Program-made: the position numbers and the translations under genes
The notes under the pieces: generated by a model
Told to the model about the DNA's origin: nothing
The model's database searches: none
What the model saw: only the letters and a program-made list of their open reading frames with translations
Origin: Deltaproteobacteria bacterium
GTDB taxonomy: Bacteria > Desulfobacterota > BSN033 > UBA1163
Direction of reading: 5' to 3'
DNA length: 15,759 nucleotides
NCBI GenBank assembly: GCA_016875255.1
Contig: VGRU01000057.1
Coordinates: 1 to 15,759, forward strand
Part shown: positions 6,769 to 14,588 of the stretch, piece after piece
Layout: every line of letters starts with the position of its first letter
How positions within the stretch are numbered: position 1 is the stretch's first letter

Positions 6769-8412
6769 ATGAATCGGTCAGAACACCTCCATAGAAATGT
6801 TTCCTTCCATAAGTTGGCCAAAGAATTTCAAACACTATCCCATCAAATATTACTTCTTGCCAACCAGGGCTTTCTGCGGCCTGATTTCCAACGGGAAGTC
6901 TCCCGAAAGATCCTTGACTTTTCAGGGGCCGATGAGATTGAGCTCTGGCTCAAAGACCACGGCAAGTACTTTCGCAGTACCGTGAAGCGTCAACCCCAGG
7001 AACCCTTCCTCTTTAGAATTCGGTCCTCCGCACAAAATGAAGACGGAGAGGTCGTCCCTGGACCGGAGGATGATTTGGACCATATCCGTCTTTGTAACAA
7101 CATTCTCCGGGGTCAGGTTGACCCTTCTAAATCGATGCTCTCAGAAAGCGGTCATCACCCATCCCTCTTCCTGATCCCCCTCTCCGTCAATCAAAAAAGT
7201 ATCGGAATGTTGCAGTTGAAAAGCAAAGCTGTCAACTACTTTAAAAAGGATGGGATAGAACTCTATGAAAGCCTCGCCCGGACGCTTGAAATTGCCGCGG
7301 CACACCGGGATGCACAGATCGATTTACGCGAGCGCGTCAAAGAATTAACGTGCCTTTACGGTATCGCGCGCCTCGCTTCCAAACCTGAAATAACGCTGGA
7401 AGGAATTTTGCGTGGCATTGTCGAGCTTCTTCCTTCTGCCTGGCTCTACCCTGAGATCGCCATCGCCCGAATCGTCATGGACGGACATTCGTATTCAACC
7501 CCTCGCTTCCGGGAAGGGAAATGGAAGCAGTCTGCGGATATCGTGGTCCATGAAGAGATACGGGGACGGGTCGAGATTTTCTATGCGGAGGAGAGACCGG
7601 AGCTCGATGAAGGCCCTTTCATGAGGGAGGAGCGGAATCTTCTGGATACGGTTGCAAAAGAGGTGGCAATTATTATCGTACGGAGACAGGCGGAGCAGGA
7701 AAAATTGGAGCTCCAGGAACAACTGAGGCATGCTGACCGGTTGGCCACCATCGGACAGCTCTCTGCAGGCGTAGCTCATGAACTGAACGAACCTCTTGGA
7801 AATATCCTGGGATTTGCACAGCTTGTAAAAAAATGCCCTGGACTGCCCCAACAGGCGGAGTTGGACATTGAAAAGATATTGACGGCTTCTTTGAATGCAC
7901 GGGAGGTTGTTAAGAAACTTCTGATCTTTGCCCGAAAATTGCCTCCAAGAAAGACGAAGGTAAATTTGAATCAGTTGGTCGAAGAGGGACTCCATTTTTT
8001 TGAATCCCGGTGCGCCAAGGAAGGGATTGAACTGGCCGGTTCACTTTCTCCTGACCTGCCGGAGATCCTTGCCGATCCGGCACAGTTGAATCAAGTGATT
8101 GTCAATCTGATCATCAATGCGTTGCAGGCAATGAAAACAGGGGACAGGTTGACCATACGGACTCTTGCCGGCGAAGAACATGTCTCGCTCATGATAGAAG
8201 ATACGGGTATCGGCATGGATGAAGAGGTCATGAAACAGATATTCACTCCTTTTTTTACGACGAAAGACGTTGGCCAGGGAACCGGGTTAGGACTGCCTGT
8301 TGTTCATGGAATCGTGACATCGCACGGAGGTTCCATCAAAATTGAGAGCAAACCCAATCAAGGTTCGAGATTCGAGATTCAATTACCCATTACGGGTTCG
8401 CCAGAGGTTTAA
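6769..8412 (+). CDS. Soluble sensor histidine kinase with two GAF-type sensor modules (NtrB-type HK)
   Basis: From ATG 6769 the product is 547 residues; GAGAGGG at 6754-6760 is eight bases upstream. The earlier in-frame ATG at 6727 adds 14 residues but lacks a good ribosome site. No membrane segment is seen, so it senses in the cytoplasm. Residues about 31-171 look like a GAF domain (ending FLIPLSVNQKSIGMLQL), and about 187-303 form a second sensor module starting ELTCLYGIARLASK and containing a VEIFYAEERPELDEGPF segment. A coiled linker leads to HisKA with phospho-acceptor His337 in LSAGVAHELNEP, an N box NQVIVNLIINALQAM, DTGIGMD, a FTPFFTTK loop and GTGLGLPVVHG. It is followed 12 bases later by an NtrC-type regulator, its likely partner. 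The ligand is unknown. Confidence 0.93.
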   Translation: MNRSEHLHRNVSFHKLAKEFQTLSHQILLLANQGFLRPDFQREVSRKILDFSGADEIELWLKDHGKYFRSTVKRQPQEPFLFRIRSSAQNEDGEVVPGPEDDLDHIRLCNNILRGQVDPSKSMLSESGHHPSLFLIPLSVNQKSIGMLQLKSKAVNYFKKDGIELYESLARTLEIAAAHRDAQIDLRERVKELTCLYGIARLASKPEITLEGILRGIVELLPSAWLYPEIAIARIVMDGHSYSTPRFREGKWKQSADIVVHEEIRGRVEIFYAEERPELDEGPFMREERNLLDTVAKEVAIIIVRRQAEQEKLELQEQLRHADRLATIGQLSAGVAHELNEPLGNILGFAQLVKKCPGLPQQAELDIEKILTASLNAREVVKKLLIFARKLPPRKTKVNLNQLVEEGLHFFESRCAKEGIELAGSLSPDLPEILADPAQLNQVIVNLIINALQAMKTGDRLTIRTLAGEEHVSLMIEDTGIGMDEEVMKQIFTPFFTTKDVGQGTGLGLPVVHGIVTSHGGSIKIESKPNQGSRFEIQLPITGSPEV

Positions 8413-8424
8413 GTGGGCAAATAA

Positions 8425-9774
8425 ATGGCAGATTCGGTCAAGAAAGAACGGATTCTGATCGTTGATGACACTCCAAACACATTGGAGGTGCTCCAGAGAA
8501 ATCTCTCATCCCAGGGATACCGGATCTTCATCGCCTCTCAGGCAACAGAAGCCATCAACATCCTTAATCAAACACCCATTGATCTGGTCATTACGGATTT
8601 CAAAATGCCGGGGGTCAGCGGTCTCGATTTAATCAGGCATGTCCGGGAAAACTTCAGAGACACGGAAGTGATGATGATCACGGGCTATCCCAGCGTGGGA
8701 GGAGCGGTAGAGGCGGTGAAGAAGGGGGCTGAAGAGTACCTTGTCAAACCCTTCACGGATGAGGAGCTTTTCTCTGCTGTCGGACGAACCCTTGACAAAC
8801 TCCGCCTCCGGATGATCACGATGGCTCCCCTGATGGGAAGGGCTTCAGCCCCTTATGGACTTATCGGCGAGTCAGAGGCCATGGCAAAGGTCAGGGATTC
8901 GATTGCAAAGGTGGCCTCCACCTCGGCCACGGTTCTGATCGCCGGAGAAAGCGGCACGGGTAAGGAGCTGGTTGCAAGGGCAATCCATTACAACAGCCCG
9001 AGGGCTTCTGCTCCGTTTGTCCCCGTCAATTGCGGAGCCATCCCGAACGAGCTCCTGGAGAGTGAGCTTTTCGGCCATATCAAGGGCGCCTTTACCGGAG
9101 CCACCGAATCACGGGCAGGCTTTTTTCAAACGGCTGATGGTGGAAGCATCTTTCTCGATGAGATCAGCGAAACCAGCCTTTCCATGCAGGTAAAGCTGCT
9201 CCGGGTCCTCCAGGAGAAGGAGGTCTGCATGGTGGGTTCAAGTCGGCCGAGAAAGGTGGATGTCAGGATTCTCGTCTCCACCAACAAGGATCTTCTCCAT
9301 CTGGTCAAAAAAGGGGGTTTTCGTGAGGACCTCTTCTTCCGGATCAATGTCATCACCATCGAGCTTCCTCCGTTAAGGGAAAGAGAAAACGATATCCTTC
9401 TTCTGATTCGCCATTTTGCAACAAAATTCGCCGAAGAATCCGGTCGGCCCGCACCTCAATTTTCAGAACAGGCCTTGCAGATCCTCCAGCATTATCATTG
9501 GCCTGGAAACGTAAGAGAACTGGAGAATGTGATCCAACGGCTCACATTAATGACTGACGGAAATCTCATCGCAGTCCCTGACCTCCCCTCACTGATGCGC
9601 TTTTCTGCCCTGCGAGAGACTGGACTCCATCGAACTCTCGCAGAAGTGGAGGCCGAATATATTCGTAATGTACTGGCAAGCGTGGATGGCAACAAGACCC
9701 GTGCCGCTCAGATTCTCGGGATCGACCGCAAAACCCTCAGAGAAAAGCTACAAAAAATGAAGAAACCCGCCTGA
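8425..9774 (+). CDS. Sigma-54-dependent response regulator, NtrC family
   Basis: The 449-residue protein has a receiver domain (about 10-125) with D14-D15, phospho-acceptor Asp58 in LVITDFKMPG, Thr in MMITGYPS, and Lys108 in YLVKPF. The AAA+ domain (about 146-380) has Walker A GESGTGKE at 174-181, the sigma-54 contact loop GAFTGA at 221-226, Walker B with D245-E246 in IFLDEI, and a RINVI/ELPPLRER sensor region. A Fis-type helix-turn-helix closes it (about 405-447, NKTRAAQILGIDRKTLREKL). All catalytic residues are present, so it should hydrolyse ATP to open sigma-54 promoters when phosphorylated. It lies 12 bases after the kinase gene. A -24/-12 promoter candidate lies about 190 bases downstream, so the next gene is its best local target. 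Confidence 0.96.
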   Translation: MADSVKKERILIVDDTPNTLEVLQRNLSSQGYRIFIASQATEAINILNQTPIDLVITDFKMPGVSGLDLIRHVRENFRDTEVMMITGYPSVGGAVEAVKKGAEEYLVKPFTDEELFSAVGRTLDKLRLRMITMAPLMGRASAPYGLIGESEAMAKVRDSIAKVASTSATVLIAGESGTGKELVARAIHYNSPRASAPFVPVNCGAIPNELLESELFGHIKGAFTGATESRAGFFQTADGGSIFLDEISETSLSMQVKLLRVLQEKEVCMVGSSRPRKVDVRILVSTNKDLLHLVKKGGFREDLFFRINVITIELPPLRERENDILLLIRHFATKFAEESGRPAPQFSEQALQILQHYHWPGNVRELENVIQRLTLMTDGNLIAVPDLPSLMRFSALRETGLHRTLAEVEAEYIRNVLASVDGNKTRAAQILGIDRKTLREKLQKMKKPA

Positions 9775-9788
9775 TTCACCCATGGAGA

Positions 9789-9859
9789 GGGGCAATTCTC
9801 CCCGGCGGGTTAAATCTCCCCGTTCATATTCTCTCTTGCTTTGGGACTTAACTTGTCCC
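9789..9859. promoter_or_regulatory. Candidate activator-binding inverted repeats
   Basis: Three short inverted repeats occur upstream of the sigma-54 promoter candidate: GGGG-N7-CCCC (9789-9803), GGG-N8-CCC (about 9807-9820), and GGGAC-N7-GTCCC (9843-9859). The last lies about 105-125 bases ahead of the -24 element, the usual distance for enhancer-binding-protein sites. Site identity is inferred from symmetry and distance only. The first could instead belong to the 3' end of the regulator transcript. Confidence 0.35.
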
Positions 9860-9885
9860 TGACTAAAAAATAGGCGCTTAATCTA

Positions 9886-9915
9886 CTGATAACTATTTGT
9901 TTTAACTGGTATACT
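9886..9915 (+). promoter_or_regulatory. Alternative extended -10 sigma-70-type promoter candidate
   Basis: TGGTATACT at 9907-9915 is a good extended -10 element (TG-N-TATACT), with a weak -35 match CTGATA at 9886-9891 and an 18-base spacer. It could serve as a second, constitutive promoter for the 115-residue Cys protein, or it could be chance. Confidence 0.35.
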
Positions 9916-9963
9916 ATTCTCCTTCGAATACTCCGTCCTCCTTATTTACATTTCCCGGGTTCC

Positions 9964-9981
9964 CCGGCAAATGATTTGCAT
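9964..9981 (+). promoter_or_regulatory. Sigma-54 (-24/-12) promoter candidate
   Basis: GG at 9966-9967 and GC at 9978-9979 are separated by exactly ten bases, and the -12 half reads TTTGCAT, matching the consensus TTGCW. The -24 half CGGCAA is a weaker match to TGGCAC. Transcription would begin near 9991, leaving a leader of about 30 bases with an AGGAGG ribosome site before ATG 10021. Placement directly after an NtrC-type activator supports it. Confidence 0.55.
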
Positions 9982-10020
9982 TACCCATATGGTATCTCTT
10001 GCTGAAAAGGAGGGTGCAGG

Positions 10021-10368
10021 ATGAAGAAAACCAATGTCGAACATAAAGCAATAAAGGTCAAGCCTTTCACGGAAGTGAAAAAGTATTCGGGGCTATGCTC
10101 CTGTTGCAATTTCGCTCCCACCTGCACCTATCCGATACAATCCGGAAGGTCCGTTCTCGAGTGCGATGAGTTTGATGGGATATCCCCCTCTCCGGAACAA
10201 GTGATGAGGAAGATAGAAAAGCGTTCTGTCATCCGTTTCTCAGAAATAGTTCCGGACGCTCAAGGCCTGGGTATTTCAACAGGTTTATGCGCTTACTGCG
10301 AGAATCTCCATACTTGCACCTATCCGAAACCGGAAGGGGGAGTGTGGCATTGTGAGGAGTATTGCTAA
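10021..10368 (+). CDS. Small protein with two tandem four-Cys motifs
   Basis: The 115-residue protein carries the same motif twice: GLCSCCNFAPTCTYP...LEC (Cys26, 29, 35, 48) and GLCAYCENLHTCTYP...WHC (Cys90, 93, 99, 111). The shared pattern is C-x2-C-x5-CTYP-x8/9-C followed by an acidic (D/E)E(F/Y). Cys28 in the first repeat and the C-terminal Cys115 are extra. Each motif could hold one zinc or an Fe-S centre, or one metal could bridge two copies. The linker is charged and helical; there is no signal peptide. AGGAGG about eight bases before the ATG gives a strong ribosome site. It stands alone between a sigma-54 promoter candidate and the Fe-S complex genes, so a metallochaperone, redox carrier or accessory factor for that complex is plausible but unproven. 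Confidence 0.8.
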   Translation: MKKTNVEHKAIKVKPFTEVKKYSGLCSCCNFAPTCTYPIQSGRSVLECDEFDGISPSPEQVMRKIEKRSVIRFSEIVPDAQGLGISTGLCAYCENLHTCTYPKPEGGVWHCEEYC

Positions 10369-10380
10369 GAAAATAAAAGT

Positions 10381-10463
10381 GTAACGGTAAGGGTAACGAA
10401 GCCCGTATCGTTAATAAAAGGCTACGTTTATCGTCTCTTAATTCTTTACACGTAACCGTAACC
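10381..10463 (+). promoter_or_regulatory. Intergenic GTAAC-type hexamer repeats
   Basis: The gap before the NuoE-like gene starts with three direct hexamers GTAACG-GTAAGG-GTAACG (10381-10398) and, 53 bases later, two more, GTAACC-GTAACC (10452-10463). A small inverted repeat TAACGA/TCGTTA (10394-10399 and 10408-10413) overlaps the first set. Such spaced direct repeats ahead of an operon suggest a protein-binding site, but the binding protein cannot be named from the sequence. Confidence 0.35.
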
Positions 10464-10512
10464 TAATGTAGTGCGTCAGTAATCACTTTACAATCCGTAT
10501 ACAGGGAAAAAA

Positions 10513-11367
10513 ATGAACCCAGAGCATATCAGGGAGATCATTGATCATCATGAGGGAGGAAAGAAGGCTGGAATGATCTCCATTCTGGAGGACATCCAGG
10601 CTCAATACAGTTACCTCCCGGAAGAAGCCTTAAAGATCGTGGCTGAAAAGACAGGGCGTTCCCTTGTGGATATTTATGGCGTTGCCACCTTCTATAGAGC
10701 CTTCAGTCTGAAACCAAGAGGGAAACACCTCATCTCCGTCTGCCTGGGCACAGCCTGCCATGTCCGGGGCGGGCCCCGTATTGCCGAGGAGTTTGAGCGT
10801 CAATTGGAGATCAAAACAGGAGAGACCACCCAAGACAGGGAGATCACCCTGGAGACGGTCAACTGTCTCGGAGCCTGCGCGCTTGGGCCCATTGTCACCG
10901 TGGACGGGCACTATTTTTTGAATGTCACTTCCCCCAGGGTCAAAGAGATCATTCATAGGGCCAGGGCCGGGCTTGACAGAGTGGATATTCATACGGACGA
11001 GCGAATCTTTCCAGTAGAAGTCGCCTGTCCCCGCTGCAATCACAGCCTTATGGATCGCCACTACTATATTGATGGTTATCCTTCGATTCGAGTGACTGTG
11101 TCCTTTGAACAGAAACACGGCTGGGTCAGACTCTCCTGTCTCTACGGGAGTTTCTCGGTAGATTCTGAATACAAAATGCCAGATGGAGCCATAACCAATT
11201 TCTTCTGCCCTCACTGCCATGCCGAACTCAAGGGAGTCTCTCCCTGTATGAAATGCGGCTCTTCAATGGTCCCTATGGTCGTGCAAGGAGGGGGAATGTT
11301 ACAGATCTGTTCGTGTCGCGGATGCAAAGGCCACATGCTCGATCTCAGCGAAACACCTCTCTATTAA
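10513..11367 (+). CDS. NuoE/HoxE-like [2Fe-2S] subunit with C-terminal zinc-ribbon extension
   Basis: Residues 1-155 form the thioredoxin-like ferredoxin of complex I 24-kDa/HydC/HoxE type, with [2Fe-2S] ligands Cys77 and Cys82 (CLGTAC) and Cys118 and Cys122 (CLGAC). In the family this cluster takes electrons from the FMN of the NuoF partner. Usual members are about 150-170 residues; this one has 284. The extra 115 residues hold Cys172/175 (CPRCNH), Cys232/235 (CPHC), Cys245/248 (CMKC) and Cys266/268/271 (CSCRGC), a pattern of two or three zinc ribbons or further Fe-S sites. AGGG six bases upstream supports ATG 10513. It is followed 38 bases later by the NuoF fusion gene, and the two should form a diaphorase-like module. 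Confidence 0.92.
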   Translation: MNPEHIREIIDHHEGGKKAGMISILEDIQAQYSYLPEEALKIVAEKTGRSLVDIYGVATFYRAFSLKPRGKHLISVCLGTACHVRGGPRIAEEFERQLEIKTGETTQDREITLETVNCLGACALGPIVTVDGHYFLNVTSPRVKEIIHRARAGLDRVDIHTDERIFPVEVACPRCNHSLMDRHYYIDGYPSIRVTVSFEQKHGWVRLSCLYGSFSVDSEYKMPDGAITNFFCPHCHAELKGVSPCMKCGSSMVPMVVQGGGMLQICSCRGCKGHMLDLSETPLY

Positions 11368-11405
11368 TTGTACAGGGATCATCTCCACGTAGGGGTAATC
11401 ATCGT

Positions 11406-14400
11406 ATGAAAAGAGTGGAATCTCTCGAAGAATTCAGACGATTTCGAGACTTAGTTGTTAAGAGAAAAGAGCTGGAGGGATTGAAGCCTTGTTTAACCAT
11501 CTGCGCAGGCACAGGCGGGCAAGCCAGTGGTTCCAATGATATCCTTCGTTTTATCAAGCGTGAAATCCTGGGACAAAAAATTCAGGATAAGATCTCGCTG
11601 AGGATTACTGGCTGTCAGGGTTTCTGTCAGATGGATCCCTTTATGATCGTGGAACCCGGAAAACATCTCTATCCTAAGATCAAAAAAGAGGATATCCCGC
11701 GGATCATTCATTCAGCTATAGAGGGAAAGCCCATTGAGGATCTTCTGTACAAAGACTCTTCGAGTAAAGCCTCTTATGATTGTCAAGAGGACATTCCCTT
11801 CTTTAAGCACCAGGCACGCATCATCCTTGGGAAGAATCAAAAGCTCGATCCCATAAGGATTTTCGATTATATCGAACAAGGGGGATATGGTGCCTTCGAA
11901 AAAGTCCTGTCCAATCCTGATCCCATCTGGATTATTCAAGAAATCAAACAGTCAGGGCTCAGAGGTCGAGGAGGAGCGGGGTTCCCCACTGGCAAAAAAT
12001 GGGAATTGGCGCGCGATTCCGGAAACGGTGCCACCCAGAAATTTATGGTGTGCAATGCCGATGAGGGAGACCCGGGAGCCTATATGGACCGAAGTCTTCT
12101 GGAGGGCAATCCACATGCCATCATTGAAGGAATGACCATCGCTGGGATTGCTATTGGTGCCACAAGGGGTTTTATTTATGTCCGGACGGAATATCCCCTG
12201 GCAATCAAACACACCCTGATCGCTCTTCGGCAGGCCCAAGAGCTTGGGCTGCTGGGTAAGAATATCCTCGGTTGTAACATTGATTTCGACATTGAAATCA
12301 CTCGTGGAGCAGGCGCATTCGTATGCGGCGAGGAGACCGCATTGATCAAGTCCATCGAGGGGAAGGCCGGAGAGCCCCGCCAGCGTCCGCCCTTCCCCAT
12401 TGAGAAAGGACTCTGGGGCCATCCCACTTGTATCAATAATGTGGAAACTTTGGCCAATGTGCCTTTGATTATCAACCAGGGGACTGAACAGTATGCCAAG
12501 GTCGGAGTGCCAGGAAATACAGGAACCAAAATTTTTTCCTTGGTAGGAAAGATTAAGAATACCGGATTGGTAGAAGTTCCTTTTGGAATAACCATCAACA
12601 AGGTGGTCTATGATATCGGTGGAGGTCCGGTCGGCAAAGCTCAAATCAAGGCCGTGCAGACAGGCGGCCCTTCCGGGGGGTGCATCCCTGCGTCTAAGTT
12701 CGACCTACCTATTAACTACGAAAGTCTAAAAGAAGCAGGGTCCATCATGGGTTCAGGTGGCATGATCGTTATGGATGAAAATACCTGCATGGTGGATGTC
12801 GCTAAATACTTCATGAACTTTTTGAAAGGCGAGTCCTGTGGCAAGTGTTTTACCTGTCGCAAAGGCACACAACGCATGTATGAAATCCTCGATGACATTT
12901 CCAGAGGAAAAGGAACCCTCGATCATTTATCACTTCTCGAAGAACTGGCCCATATTGTAAAAGACACCACTCTCTGTGGCTTGGGACAGACAGCATCGAA
13001 TCCGGTTCTCAGCACACTCCACTACTTTCGTAACGAGTATGAACGCCATATTTTGCAGAAGAAGTGTGATGCCTTTGTTTGTAAGGATTTAGTAGGAGCC
13101 CCATGCCAGACGGCCTGTCCCCTGGGGACAGAAGCCTGGCGCTATGTCGCCCATATCCAACGGGGAGAATATGAAGAAGCCTATCGGGTCATCAGGGACG
13201 CCAATCCTTTTCCTTCGGTCTGTGCCCGGGTCTGCCATCACCCTTGTGAAGAGAGGTGTCGAGCAGGCATAAGTGGGAGCCAACCGATCGCCATTCGGGC
13301 CTTGAAACGGTTTATAACGGACCGAACTGAACCTCCCCTTTATAAACCCCTCAGGGTTGTGAAACAGGATGGAGAAACGCAACGGGTGGCGGTAGTTGGA
13401 TCAGGACCTGCGGGGTTAAGCGCTGCCAACGCCCTTTCTCTCAAGGGCTATCAAGTTACTCTTTTCGAGGCGGAGCAACAATTAGGAGGAATGCTCGTAT
13501 GTGGCATCCCTGCCTATCGTTTACCCAGGCAAATATTGAACAAGGAGGTAGACGCGCTGTTAAATGAAAATATCACCCCCAAGATGAACATGTCTTTGGG
13601 AAAAGAATTTACGATTGACCACCTCTTTAAAGATGGTTTTAAGGCCATTTTCCTCGCTTTGGGGGCTCACAAAAGTCGAAAACTCCACATTGATGGAGAA
13701 AACCTTCCGGGGGTTTATTCGGGAATTCAGTTTCTAAAGGCTTTTAATCTAAGGGGGGAAAATCTTGCGAAAGGTCATGTAGGGATTATTGGAGGAGGGA
13801 ATTCTGCCATTGATGCCGCAAGGGTCGCCTTTCGTCAAAAGGGGGTCAGGCGGGTAACGATTCTTTACCGCCGAACAAGAGAGGAAATGCCTGCTTTTGA
13901 AGAGGAGATAGAAGAGGCCCTTCAGGAAGGAGTGAAACTCGAAACATTAGTTTCTCCTCGAAGGATACTCTCGAAAGATGGGGTTGTTGCCGGGATTGAA
14001 TGCATCAGGAATGATTTGGGTGAACGGGATCAAACCGGCAGAAGAACCCCACGGCCGATTTCAGGTACGGAATTCACTTTATCTTTAGGCACCTTAATTG
14101 TTGCCATAGGGGAAGAACCAGATGTCGCAGGTCTCGCCTCCATGGGGATTGAAATCCGTGAAGGAAAGATATATCAAACAGATCCGGAAAAATTTTCAAC
14201 GAATATTTTAGGGGTTTTTGCAGGGGGAGACGCATCCACCGGACCCAATACCGTTGTTGAGGCGATTGGCGCAGGGAAAAAAGTGGCAAGGGTAATAGAC
14301 CGTTATCTCCAGGGTAAACCGCTAAGAATAACTCCAGAAATAAACTTGCCTGAATTTTATGTAGAACCACTCGATATAGGGGAAAAAGAACTTATTGAAT

Positions 14401-14588
14401 CCCAAAGAGTCCTTCTCCCTCTCCTTCCAGTGGGATTGAGGAGGAGGAACTTCCATGAGGTTGTCCAAGCCCTTTCTGTCGAAGACGCGATCCGTGAAAC
14501 AAAGCGATGTCTGAGGTGTGATTTAGAATTCACTGAACAAAAGGAAAGAGAAATCAAAGATGAATATGCAGGAGTGAAAACGGCATGA
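11406..14588 (+). CDS. NuoF-GltD fusion: NADH:acceptor flavoprotein joined to an NAD(P)H-FAD oxidoreductase
   Basis: From ATG 11406 (AGGGG about ten bases upstream) the product has 1060 residues; the open frame back to 11253 lies inside the NuoE-like gene and has no homology. Residues 1-110 are a second thioredoxin-like [2Fe-2S] domain (Cys29, 33, 70, 74). Residues about 130-540 are NuoF: FMN/NADH loop GLRGRGGAGFPTGKKW (184-199), NADEGDPGAYMDR, GAGAFVCGEETALI, then [4Fe-4S] ligands Cys478, 481, 484 and 524. Residues about 550-1000 are GltD/NfnB-like: a Cys-rich Fe-S region (Cys554, 559, 567, 571, 606, 610, 614, 618), FAD site GSGPAG (665-670), NAD(P) site GGGN (796-799) and GGDASTGPNTVVEAIGAG. 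A C-terminal pair RCLRCD (1035, 1038) closes it. The 3' end overlaps the next gene by ATGA. Confidence 0.93.
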   Translation: MKRVESLEEFRRFRDLVVKRKELEGLKPCLTICAGTGGQASGSNDILRFIKREILGQKIQDKISLRITGCQGFCQMDPFMIVEPGKHLYPKIKKEDIPRIIHSAIEGKPIEDLLYKDSSSKASYDCQEDIPFFKHQARIILGKNQKLDPIRIFDYIEQGGYGAFEKVLSNPDPIWIIQEIKQSGLRGRGGAGFPTGKKWELARDSGNGATQKFMVCNADEGDPGAYMDRSLLEGNPHAIIEGMTIAGIAIGATRGFIYVRTEYPLAIKHTLIALRQAQELGLLGKNILGCNIDFDIEITRGAGAFVCGEETALIKSIEGKAGEPRQRPPFPIEKGLWGHPTCINNVETLANVPLIINQGTEQYAKVGVPGNTGTKIFSLVGKIKNTGLVEVPFGITINKVVYDIGGGPVGKAQIKAVQTGGPSGGCIPASKFDLPINYESLKEAGSIMGSGGMIVMDENTCMVDVAKYFMNFLKGESCGKCFTCRKGTQRMYEILDDISRGKGTLDHLSLLEELAHIVKDTTLCGLGQTASNPVLSTLHYFRNEYERHILQKKCDAFVCKDLVGAPCQTACPLGTEAWRYVAHIQRGEYEEAYRVIRDANPFPSVCARVCHHPCEERCRAGISGSQPIAIRALKRFITDRTEPPLYKPLRVVKQDGETQRVAVVGSGPAGLSAANALSLKGYQVTLFEAEQQLGGMLVCGIPAYRLPRQILNKEVDALLNENITPKMNMSLGKEFTIDHLFKDGFKAIFLALGAHKSRKLHIDGENLPGVYSGIQFLKAFNLRGENLAKGHVGIIGGGNSAIDAARVAFRQKGVRRVTILYRRTREEMPAFEEEIEEALQEGVKLETLVSPRRILSKDGVVAGIECIRNDLGERDQTGRRTPRPISGTEFTLSLGTLIVAIGEEPDVAGLASMGIEIREGKIYQTDPEKFSTNILGVFAGGDASTGPNTVVEAIGAGKKVARVIDRYLQGKPLRITPEINLPEFYVEPLDIGEKELIESQRVLLPLLPVGLRRRNFHEVVQALSVEDAIRETKRCLRCDLEFTEQKEREIKDEYAGVKTA

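Noticed and set aside
7495..7995. Minus-strand frame of 166 codons inside the kinase gene
   Set aside because: Antisense to the conserved kinase domains; no independent evidence.
9784..9803. GGAGAGGGGC...CTCCCC as an intrinsic terminator for the regulator gene
   Set aside because: The stem is short and no T-run follows, so it is listed only as a possible dyad site.
10630..11220. Minus-strand frame of 196 codons inside the NuoE-like gene
   Set aside because: Antisense to a gene with intact [2Fe-2S] ligands; a shadow frame.
11253..11405. N-terminal extension of the NuoF-GltD fusion back to 11253
   Set aside because: It lies inside the NuoE-like coding region, is Arg-rich without homology, and ATG 11406 has a ribosome site and begins at the domain.
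11952..12644. Minus-strand frame of 230 codons inside the NuoF part
   Set aside because: Antisense to the conserved FMN/NADH region; codon-mirror artefact.
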